Below, one piece after another: positions 55,842 to 64,000 of a stretch of 64,000 bases of DNA. Origin of the DNA: Isochrysis galbana (Eukaryota; Haptophyta; Isochrysidales; Isochrysidaceae); contig CM030934.1 in NCBI GenBank assembly GCA_018136815.1, positions 4,037,087 to 4,101,086 of the forward strand, read 5' to 3'. Position numbers and translations under genes: made by a program. The notes beneath the pieces were generated by a model. It did not search any database. It worked only from the letters and a program-made list of their open reading frames with translations, and was not told the origin of the DNA. How positions within the stretch are numbered: position 1 is the stretch's first letter; every line of letters begins with the position of its first letter.

Positions 55842-57997
55842 TCAATCGTCGCCGAGCGACAAGACGTTGGAATCCTGCTCCTCAGCGGCCGCCATGTAGG
55901 CAGCCTCAGTGCGCGCCGCTTTTTGCATGTCCACCTTGCATCGGAGCAGCTTGTTTAGGTCGCGGAAAAGTTGCATTTGTATCTTGTTGGAGTCGTGGTT
56001 CTCCTTAAGATTCTTCTGTTGCTCCCTCAAAGCACGCTGCTGCCCTTCCTGATCACGAATCTTGTTCTCATAGAGGGCTTTGTACGTGGTGATTTTGAGA
56101 CCGCCGGGCGCCATGCGGGAAATGGAGTGGCCCTCCTTCTCATCAGCAACACGTTTGAGCTTGATGCGCTCCATCGCAGCCAGGGTCTCATAATAGTGGC
56201 ACGAGGACTCCTCGTGCTGCGCGTCCTTGTCAGCCGCATCCAGCTCTGCCTGCAGCTTCGAGAGTTCCGAATCAAACCCTGCTTTGATGTTGTCGTAGGC
56301 CGTCTTCTTTTCCAAGTACTCGGCCTCAACTTCGCCAAATCGCGTGCGCAGACTACGCAGGTTCTTGATCTGCGGCGCAAGACGATTCTTGTTCTCCTTG
56401 ATCTTCGTATTGATTTCCTCAACGACCTGCGAAATTTCCTCGAGTGTCTTGCCTTTGATCGTGTCCACCTCTGCCTTCTGCTGCGAGATCTTCTGCAGCT
56501 GCTCCTCGGTCTGGGCAAAGCCTGAGACACCGCGCTTCTTCTCCACATCGGACAGCTTCTTCGACACACCTTGCTCTTGCTCCTTGAGCAGGGCAAGTGT
56601 TCGCGACAGGACGCCCCATTCGGCGCGAAGCTCGCTCAACTCTTGCTTCATGCGCTTATACTGGGCGGTCCTACCACGCACCTCATTGGCGTATTTACGA
56701 AAGTCCTCGCCGCGCAACACCGGTTTGTCATTGAGCCCGGCCAACTCGCTTGCCTTCGAGGCGAGCTCGTTGTCCACGACTGCCTTGTCGCGTGAGACTG
56801 TCTCCAGACGGGTCTGAACCTGCTCGCGCTTTTTAGCCACGAGGCTAGCCTGCTGCCGGAACATCGCCAGCTTGTCGTCCGGGTTGGAATTGAGCGCTCG
56901 CTTGCGCTCCTCGAGTGCACCCACGCTTCGCTGCAGCTGCTGCCGGTGCCCCATCATCTGCCTCATATCAGCCTCCGAACCAATGGGCATCGAAAGCACC
57001 TGCTGCAGCTCATCATGCCTTTGCTGCTTTGCGGCAATCATCCGTGGCAGCTCCTCGTTTGCCTTGCGGGTGAGTGCTGCCACCTCGCCCTCGAGTTTGC
57101 GCAGCAACGAGCCAATATCAGCCACTGAGGCCTCGGCACGTTTTTCGTTGAGTGCATGTCTCAGCTGTTCCAGTCGCTGCTCGGCTTGGTACGCATGGCC
57201 ACGTTGCTCGCGCATCCGCTCCTGGAGCTTCAGCTGCTCGTCCTGCTCCACACGCAGGGCGCTGGCCTCACGCAGCATACCCTCAAAGTTGTCCGTTCCA
57301 GACAGCTTTGTGTGCAGCGCCTCAACTTTGCGCTCGAGCTGCTCCTTGTCCTCTTCCATCTGTACAATCGCCTTTTTAATCTCAGCTGGGGAGATGAGCT
57401 GCGACTTCGAGCGCTCCGAAGTCTTGTGCACCTCCTTGAACTCTTCCTGCAAGTCCTTGTATTGCTGGTAAACCTCGAGGATCTGCTCGTCGCCAAACAT
57501 GTGCTCTGGGATCTCTACTGCCATGAGGAAACGTGCCAGGTACGCACGCGTCGTCAGCTCCGGGCGCTTTTGGAGCATCCAGGCAAGCATCGGGTAGATG
57601 ATGTTTGGATCGCCATGCAGAAGCCCATTCTTGAAGTGTTGTGGGTCGATGCTCTGCATAGGGGAGAAAAGGAAGGTTCATGCAGCTCGCCACAGCGTCG
57701 GTGCTGCTCCAGTGGGAAGCCAAGCTCAGCCGTCACGCTGCGTGCAATGGATTGGCGTAGCACCTGCTTGTAATTGAGCACCTTGAACAGAAAATCCATC
57801 ATCCTGTTGGCCGTCGCCTCCGGCGTTTCGTCGCGCAGGTTTGCCGCGTGCGTCGCGGAGATCTCTCGGATAAGCGTGTTGACAATCTCGAGTAGCTCGA
57901 AGGGCGACTTCTCGTCAAAGGCGACGAGAGAGAGTTGCATGGCAAAGGGAGGCTCATTGAGCCGGTCGACGATGTAGTGGATCGACCCCATCGCCAC
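55842..57997 (-). CDS. IFT81: Intraflagellar transport protein 81
   Basis: Two exons, 57997-57764 and 57653-55842, separated by a 110-bp GT-AG intron (CAG|GTGCTA ... TATGCAG|AGC, phase 0), giving 681 residues (human 676). IFT81 pairs with IFT74 in the IFT-B core and helps bind tubulin cargo. Exon 1 carries the start of the calponin-homology-type N-terminal domain ('IHYIVDRLNEPPFAMQLSLV', 'RDETPEATANRMMDFLFKVL'), completed by 'PNIIYPMLAWMLQKRPEL' and 'TRAYLARFLMAVEIPEHM' in exon 2. The rest is coiled coil with conserved landmarks: 'MEEDKEQLERKVEAL', 'RQQASLVAKKREQ', 'VLRGEDFRKYANEVR', 'AEWGVLSRTLALLKEQE', 'EKKRGVSGFAQTEEQL'. ATG at 57997 follows a short GC-rich leader and a C/CT-rich tract. 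It implies a flagellated stage. Confidence 0.96.
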
Positions 57998-58099
57998 GGC
58001 CCGTGCCAGCCCGCCACCCGCGTCCCCCTGCCGGCTGCGTCAACTGCCGGCCCTTGTCCGCCAACCCCCTCCGCCCCTCAGTTCTCAGCGAGCGGGGAG

Positions 58100-58335
58100 G
58101 GAGAGGAGACGCAAGGCGGGGGGGGGGGGGGGGAGGGAGGGGGAGGGAGGGAGGGAGGGAGGGAGGCGGGGGGGGGGGAGAGAGAGAGAGAGAAATAGAG
58201 CGGTGAGGGGGTAGCAGTAGGTAGGTGAGGGGGGGGGGGGGGGGGGGGGGGCAGCAAGGGAGGAAGAGACCGAGAGAGCGAGGAGGGGGGAGAAGACTCG
58301 GCGGGGGGCAAGACGTTGAGGAGAGAGGGGCGGGG
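58100..58335. promoter_or_regulatory. C/CT-rich tract upstream of IFT81
   Basis: Sense-strand pyrimidine tract with long C-runs (58116-58132 and 58229-58251), about 100 bp upstream of the ATG. Shared architecture with other housekeeping genes here. Confidence 0.5.
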
Positions 58336-58574
58336 GGAGGGAGTTGATTTTTGGGCGTTTGGCGTTCGCAGCCGGGGGACGGCGTTTTTCTTGTTGTTGC
58401 AGTATAACCTTAGAGTACTCCCCTCGCCAACTCGCCAACAGTCAGGTGCACTTACGGAAAACGAAAGTTTTGAAAACGGCCGCCAATTTCTACATAATCG
58501 CTGACTTCGCCAAAAACAAATCAACGCTCTCGATTTGTCGGCGCCGATTGCCGCCTCGCGATGGCGCCAAGGAG

Positions 58575-58668
58575 CCCTGTGGAGATGGACTGACCCCAGG
58601 ATCCGGGTAAGGCTCCTGAGACTCCATCCGTGGCAACCCACGCGTCCGTAGGCCGTAGGCGGCCTATC
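58575..58668 (+). repeat. R2 dispersed repeat, second copy
   Basis: About 95 bp matching 36346-36430 in inverted orientation (GTGGAGATGGACTGACC, GATCCGGGTAAGGCTC, GAGACTCCATCC, CCCACGCGTCCGTAG). Unknown nature. Confidence 0.7.
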
Positions 58669-58978
58669 GACTTGGGTAGCGGGTGAAGATACTTGGGAAG
58701 GCTTGGGCACGGGTGCAGTGGTAACGGGGTCCGCGCGCGGCGGCGAGGGCGAATTTGGCGGTGCAGAGGGCGGTGATGGGTCCATAGTCCATAGGCCATA
58801 GGAACAGATTGAGTCAATCTCAAGTGGGTGATTTCTAATTTCTATCGCGAGAGACCACACACAAGACACAAGACACACGGCACTTGGGGCTCAAGGGTAC
58901 GAGGGGTCACGGTACGGCTTCGATCGCAGAGCGCTGCGACGGCTTCTGGGGTGCGTACGAAGACACGCCACACCACTT

Positions 58979-59166
58979 TGTCGCATTCGCGAATCGACAC
59001 TCGTTAGTTAGGCTTCTCTTCGTCGTTCGGTATTTATCGTTATATCGTTATAATTCTCTGCTTTCTCTCGTTCTCGTTCTCGGTCATGGGATCTTGGGTT
59101 GTGGAGCGCCCTCCCTCTTTCTCTCGAAGAGAAGGGAAGTTTCCCCACCTTTCTTCCTCCCAGGCG
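58979..59166 (+). repeat. R3 repeat, copy 2
   Basis: Matches 54230-54408 from the TGTCGCATTCGCGAATCGACA terminus through the CCTTTCTTCCTCC block. Beyond it the minus strand is open (see next entry). Confidence 0.7.
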
Positions 59167-59585
59167 TCGCGAATTGGAGGCGGCTGAGGTCGGAGGCGGG
59201 GCTGCCTGCGCTGTTTCTAGGAGTCTCGAGGCGTGACGTACCACGCAATCCCACGAGTTTAAGAATTCCTTTTTGTTTATTTTGGACCCTTCGTGGAAGA
59301 AGGTCTCGGGGAGGTGTTCCACGTATTGTGCGCATTCTTCTTGAGTGTAAGGCACTGTGAATTTGTCGTCCTTGTATACGTTGTGCGCGACGTGCGTGTT
59401 TAGGGATTCCCACAGGCTGATCCACGCGGCGCGGGTGATCGGCGGGGGTTCGTGTCTGTTGCGCCACAGTGGCTGCGAAAGCGCTCCTTCTCTGGAGAGA
59501 AGCGAGCGGTTTATCCTTAGGCGGCTCTGAAGTTTGCTAGGGCGTCCTTCCAGAATGCCGGCAACGCCGGGTTACCTCTGATGCT
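59167..59585 (-). pseudogene. Unidentified ORF remnant beside R3
   Basis: An uninterrupted minus-strand frame of about 135 codons without a proper start: 'RPSKLQSRLRINRSLL', 'LWRNRHEPPPITRAAWISLW', 'VYKDDKFTVPYTQEECAQYV', 'LPETFFHEGSKINKKEFLNS'. Residue mix is protein-like, not low-complexity. It runs toward the R3 terminus at 58979, so it may be the 3' end of an R3-element protein. Family not recognised. Confidence 0.4.
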
Positions 59586-60104
59586 CCGCGTGAGGGCTGG
59601 TCCTCAGTAGAAACCTTTTTCCTTGTTCAAGGGATTCATGTTGTATTTCTAATGCCTAGTTCGGTCGCTACTTTACTTGCGCCAAACAAAGCGTCAGAGA
59701 TCTCCAAGTTAAAATCTTTATCCACTGACCCCGTGCCTTGTGCGCCTCTATTGCACTGGACTTGGCGTACGCATGAAGCGCGTGTGCATGAGTCCAGCGC
59801 AGGCCACCATCAGGCCGAGCTTGCACATGAGCCCTGAGCTCAATGCGCTCGCCTCGGCGAACGGCCTCCATGAGGGCCTGAACTTCTGGCAGCGCTCGCC
59901 AGCACTTGGGACCAGCACTCGCCAGCGTCCCAGGTCCCAGGGGCCGGCCTCATGGAGGTCGGGCCGTGTCGAATTATCGAATTATCGTATGCCTGCGGCG
60001 CGATGGGCGGGGATATGTCACTACCGGACTGTGCGACACTCGAATTCGAGCGTGCGACCCACCAGGGACCTCCCACATGCCCCTCGCGAGGCCAAGGCTA
60101 GGGC

Positions 60105-60262
60105 TCGCTATTAATAGGCACTTTTTGAAACCCCCTATTAACGGCATATTAATTGGCTACCGATTAATAGGTTGGCTTCAAAACCCCATATTAATCGCCC
60201 TATTAATTGCTTCTCCGCCGAGCTTCCAAAACCCCCTATTAATAGCCTATTAATATAAGGCA
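60105..60262. repeat. ATTAAT palindrome cluster
   Basis: Seven to eight 'TATTAAT' or 'GATTAATAGG' palindromic cores in about 155 bp, in imperfect ~50-bp units, often next to AAACCCCC (e.g. AAACCCCCTATTAACGGC, AAACCCCATATTAATCGCC, AAACCCCCTATTAATAGCC). Strikingly AT-rich within GC-rich DNA. Confidence 0.7.
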
Positions 60263-60329
60263 AGTACAAGTAGTTTACTGCGTTGTAGCCCACGAACAAA
60301 GAAAGTTGAGGCCCAGGACGCACACAAGG

Positions 60330-60400
60330 TGCGCCTCGGAATCGAACCCCTCAACTTGCAGCCCACGACGGGACTGCTGCGCACTAAGCTAGACTTAGTT
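60330..60400 (-). other. tRNA-like/SINE-type A and B boxes
   Basis: On the minus strand an A-box TAGCTTAGTGCG (60391-60380) and a near-consensus B-box GGGGTTCGATTCCG (60350-60337) have tRNA spacing. A D-stem can form, but the anticodon and T stems are broken. A degraded tRNA or a tRNA-derived SINE head. Confidence 0.45.
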
Positions 60401-60794
60401 CGCCGATGCTCACGAGGCTCAGAAGTAATACAAATATCTATAGAATATCTTTACACAAATCTCTTTTCGTCTCACCCCCCCCCCCTGTTCTTCTCATCTC
60501 TCTTCTCTCTCTCTCCCCCCGCCCCCATTTCTCGTCAATTGGTCGCGTCAGAAACTATGAAACTATGGACTATGGTTTGATGTTCTTAGTCTATCTATGG
60601 TGGTATGGGCATGGGCGTCGGTCGGTCGGGCGGTCATCGTTCAGTGTTCAGCGGCGTTCAGATCTTTACTTTTTTCTGCATTTTACAAGCTAAAAGGCTT
60701 TCTCTCTTCTCTCTTTCTCCCGCCAGAATCCAGAATTCTCCCCAGTGGCGGCTCTCCCCAGCTCCCCAGTGGCCGCGACGCGCGACGCGGCGAC

Positions 60795-62228
60795 ATGGGA
60801 AAGCGCGGGCCAAAGCCCAGAGATGTGGTGGAGGCTGAAGTGGCTGCCGCACGGCCCAAGCCGAAAGGCAAGGGTGCGCTTAAGCGCACGCCGACGAGCC
60901 TGTTCGACCCCGCCGCCAAGGACCAGATATACCAGTGCGAGAAGATCGTCGCAGTCGTTGCAAGCGTCAAAGCGCGCTCGCATAGGCAGGGGCAGGAAAG
61001 GCCTCCATGCACCTCCGTCGAAGAGCCCGGCGCGAAGCTCGAGTGCAACGTCAGCGTCGAGCTCGCTGGGGTCGTCGAGTCAGCCGTCGCAGTCCGAAGG
61101 CCCCCAGTCCCAATCAGATAGCGACGATGGAACCAGGTCTCCTTCTTTTGGTTTCCAGATCGGTGCTGAGCACGCATCGGATCACGACTCGGATGTGGCG
61201 GCGCCAGTCAGCGTGCAGAAGCGTGCAGCGAGGGGCTCTGTCGACAAGACAACCGAGGGGTTGAAGCTGTACAATCAGGGGCACTACGAAGCACGCAAGT
61301 TGAAGGGGGTCAAACACTTCCCCAAGAAGTACGAGTGGTTGCAGTGCAACGATGCGATTGGTTGGCATTGCCGCCCATGTGTAGCATCGCTTTGCAGAGG
61401 CAAGGATAATTTATGCAAGGGCTACGGCATGGTCGATGCTGGAGAAGCTCAAAGATAAGCCCGGTAAGGCGGAGTGTGAGTTTCTCAAGGCTTGCAGCGA
61501 GAACCACGACGCCAATTGTCTACGCACATGCCAACTGTTTAACGTGGAGGAAGGTAGTTCGAGATTCAAGGACGATAAGGGTGCGATAATCGATGCCCTC
61601 CACGAGGAGTTGAGAGACCGCTTCTGCAAAGTCTTGAACCACCCGATCCTCGAAGCGATGCGCGTGTTCGACCACCGCGTCTGGCCAAGTGAGTGACCCG
61701 GACACCTTGAGCGAGTTCGGTGAGAAGCAACTCCGGCTGCTATACGAAGAGTACAAAGTCTACATGGACGGCACATCCTTTGATGTAGTTTGGGCGCAAT
61801 TCGAGGAGGTGAAGGAGATGATCAACACAAATGATGAGGGCCTGCACACTCGGAAGTATGCCGATTTGTGGGCACAAATGCTTTGTAAGTTTTCCCCGAC
61901 TTACCCCGAGCTGCTTCGATTGGTTGCAATCGTTTTGGTCATCCCCGTCGACACATCCGAGTGCGAGCGCGTTTTCTCTCTGATGAACAACCACAAGACG
62001 AAGGAGCGGTCTCAGCTCAACCAGGAGAACTTGCGCAGTTTGATGACGTGGTACAGCGCGGCGAGGGATTTGCCACCCGAAGACGTGCCCGTGATGGCAA
62101 TTCTCAAGAAGTATCGTGAGATGGCTGGGGCTCATGGACGTATGCCTCACAAGGCTGCTCCTAGTGTGTGCCCTGATTTGTCCCTTGTTGCTGAGGAGAT
62201 TGAAATGTGCGATGTGGGCGAGGAGTGA
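60795..62228 (+). pseudogene. hAT-family transposase relic
   Basis: Three frame blocks of one decayed transposase. Block 1 starts MGKRGPKPRDVVEAEV (60795). Block 2, shifted near 60970, ends with a Cys-rich finger ('YEWLQCNDAIGWHCRPC') like the BED/TTF fingers of hAT proteins. Block 3 (61689-62228) carries the hAT C-terminal dimerisation domain: 'LLRLVAIVLVIPVDTSECER', 'VFSLMNNHKTKERSQL'. An additional fragment (61436-61696) lies between in another frame. The RNase H-like catalytic core is mostly absent, so this copy cannot transpose by itself. Confidence 0.75.
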
Positions 62229-62379
62229 GGAGTATGCATAGAGAGATAGAGAATAGAGAGGGGGCACAGTGTTACGTGTTACGTGCTTAGATACGTGGTA
62301 GCAATGAGCAATGAGCAATCCAGCAATCAATCAACAATCAATACTAGACTAGTACTAGAATGAGAATGAATGCAATGCC

Positions 62380-62640
62380 CATGTGTTCATGATGTTCATG
62401 TGACCAAGATCCCAACTTGTCCTTGCGCGCGCGATTGCGCGCGCGGCGTGTGGCCGTTGTCCGTGGAAATACTTGCCTGACCGCGGTGTTCATATGGTGT
62501 TCACGAGGTGTTCATATGGTGGCTCAGGAGGTGTTCACGCTAAGGTTGGCAACAGTTGGCAGATCGGGTGTTCATATGACTTGTTCACTTGGCAGATCTG
62601 GTGTTCACACAAAGCATATGAACACCAGTTGAACGTTCTC
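62380..62640. repeat. Iterated TGTTCATATG motifs (hAT subterminal-like)
   Basis: The motif GGTGTTCATATG or its variant TGTTCAYGWG occurs about nine times in 260 bp, including CGGTGTTCATATGG, GAGGTGTTCATATGG, GGGTGTTCATATGAC and, inverted, CATATGAACACCAG. Dense subterminal motifs are typical transposase-binding regions of hAT elements, and this lies about 150 bp beyond the relic's stop. Confidence 0.6.
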
Positions 62641-63105
62641 GCACAACCCCTGGGCGGACAAGGCGGGGGAGTCACTCACCGACGGCATGGATTTTCGTTT
62701 TCGTGGGATAGCATAGGGGGTTCGCGGGGTTGAGAGAAAGAACAGGAGAGAGTCGACCTAAAAATGGACCCCCCCAACTTCTCGCAACATATACTACTAC
62801 TTCCGTTACCGTTACCGTTACTCGTTGGAGTGCATTTTTGAAACGCCCGCTCGTAGGATCAATGGCACAACGCCGATGAGGCGGCACGACAGCACGACAG
62901 CGAGGACTACATGTGGACACTAGACTCTTCCTCGGCCAAAGACTGCCGTTCATCATTGCCCCGTTTGTCAATCTGGTGAGATTGCTCCATGTCTGTGGAC
63001 GAGCCTGGAAGTGGCAAATGTTCTCATTGAACGGAGCCTCTCTACTCGCCTCGAATGCCCTGCATTCATCAAACCACTCGTTTCCTCCAATGCCATGCGG
63101 GCTAA

Positions 63106-64000
63106 CTACAAATTTTTGCTCTTGCTCTCTCGTCGCAAGGCATGTGCCGCATCTCGCCGTGAGCTGCGAGACTTCTCCGGTGTTCCGGCGGAGAGAGAAG
63201 CGGCAGAGGCGGCTGAGAGGGAAGTGAACGCCGCGGAAAAGTAGGCGTAAGATTTTCTCCGCGGCCGCACTCGACCACCGACGAACACCCAACGCACTAT
63301 TGAGATGCCCAGCAAGAGAGGCCACAAGGCAAAGAAAAGCGTCGCCTCCAGCGCGTGGAGGATCCGATACGCAATCACCAGACGAATCGGCCGATCGTCG
63401 CGCTCGTGCCACCGCCGACGCGTCTCCATGGCGGCAATGACCAAAACCACTAATGGGAAGAAGAGAGTGTACAAGCACAGCTGGGCCCATCCCCATAGGA
63501 GGATCCGACGCATTTCGCCCGGCTGGAGAGCTGGTGGCACCCCCCCAACGGGTACCGTTCCACGATTTGACTTGGCATGGGCTGCGAGAAGTCGAGATGT
63601 GTGCGACAGCTGCGCTAAACGCATCCACCGTTTTCGCGAAGATGTGGTACTCCGAGGCTCCGAACCACTACGAGCAGAAGATGCGTCAGATGAGGCGCCG
63701 TCGTCGCAATCGATATGTCTGCAGCAGACACACGGAGCACTATCTGATGAGATTACTCCTCAGCATGGCAAGGGAGGCGACAAAATTCCCGGAAGAGCAA
63801 GACAAGGGATGGACACACATCCACATGAAAGCACCAAGGAAGGCTGCTGGCCTGCTTTCGCAGCCGTGAAGTACTTACTCTGCGAGCCAACGAGCAGCAT
63901 CATGATAGCCACAAGCAAAGATCTTCCAAAGGACATCCGGCGAGGGTGGCAGAACCACCCAATGCAGGGGCATCGGGATCGGTGGCCGAATGGCGGCTGT
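63106..64000 (-). CDS. Predicted membrane protein, C-terminal part (partial)
   Basis: The last two exons: one from the right edge to 63879 (donor GA|GTAAGT) and 63718-63106 (acceptor CTGCTGCAG, in phase), ending in a stop. The first encodes 'PMPLHWVVLPPSPDVLWKIF'. The second holds a Ser-rich segment, then two hydrophobic helices, 'AQLCLYTLFFPLVVLVIAAM' and 'LEATLFFALWPLLLGISIV', joined by a basic/acidic loop (ETRRRWHERDDRPIRL). A Ser/Arg-rich cytosolic-type tail follows (SLSAASAASLSAGTPEKSR). Splice phase agreement supports a real gene. Family not recognised. Confidence 0.55.

Noticed and set aside
62672-63628. A 318-residue minus-strand ORF
   Set aside because: It overlaps the membrane-protein exon 63718-63106 in a different frame; the splice-consistent frame with two hydrophobic helices is preferred.

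Overview
The window looks nuclear and eukaryotic. It has GT-AG spliced genes, very GC-rich intergenic DNA, long CT, GA and poly-G tracts, and abundant retroelement debris. An IFT81 gene implies a cilium or flagellum. Together with phage-like and plastid-alga-like gene content, this suggests a GC-rich flagellated unicellular alga, perhaps a haptophyte. The lineage is an inference; no rRNA or organelle marker is present to prove it. There are three 100-N gaps (4701-4800, 17870-17969, 53901-54000), so distances across them are arbitrary.

Cellular genes, left to right: a ferric-reductase/NOX-like membrane protein fragment (1-741, minus); an FkbM-type methyltransferase with an N-terminal signal sequence (4580-5492, gapped); an actin-regulator-like protein made of five RPEL repeats (8184-8846, minus); the C-terminal part of a SulP transporter with STAS and cyclic-nucleotide-binding-like domains (18105-20111); ketopantoate reductase (22042-23190, minus); a Lys/Arg/Ser-rich nuclear-type protein (38987-39532); splicing factor SF3B2/SAP145 (43597-45420); an unidentified two-exon gene (about 47795-48445, minus); USP5/isopeptidase T in five exons (49707-52827, minus); IFT81 in two exons (55842-57997, minus); and a two-exon membrane protein running off the right end (63106-64000, minus).

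Mobile DNA dominates 10-17.9 kb and 24.3-36.3 kb. Both blocks are Ty3/Gypsy chromovirus-type elements with 1.33 kb LTRs (5'-TGTCGCATT...CGACA-3'). Their Gag-Pol has an unusual order: Gag, a single in-frame UAG stop, a phage-type DNA cytosine methyltransferase-like domain, aspartic protease, RT, RNase H, integrase, chromodomain. Two diverged subfamilies (A and B) share the methyltransferase and the UAG. The minus-strand block is a mosaic in which a B segment replaces the middle of an A element. This leaves two RNase H domains in tandem and, at one end, an inverted junction.

Other repeats are an 8-copy family of roughly 100-430 bp hairpin-rich elements (called R1 here), a repeat family with TGTCGCATTCGCGA ends (R3), a 95-bp dispersed repeat (R2), a hAT transposase relic with iterated motifs, pol III-type A/B-box modules, a zf-RVT-like retroelement ORF, and several tandem repeats.

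The best candidate for a new biological system is the retrotransposon that carries its own DNA cytosine methyltransferase-like domain behind a readthrough stop codon. It may be able to mark or modulate methylation of its own or host DNA.
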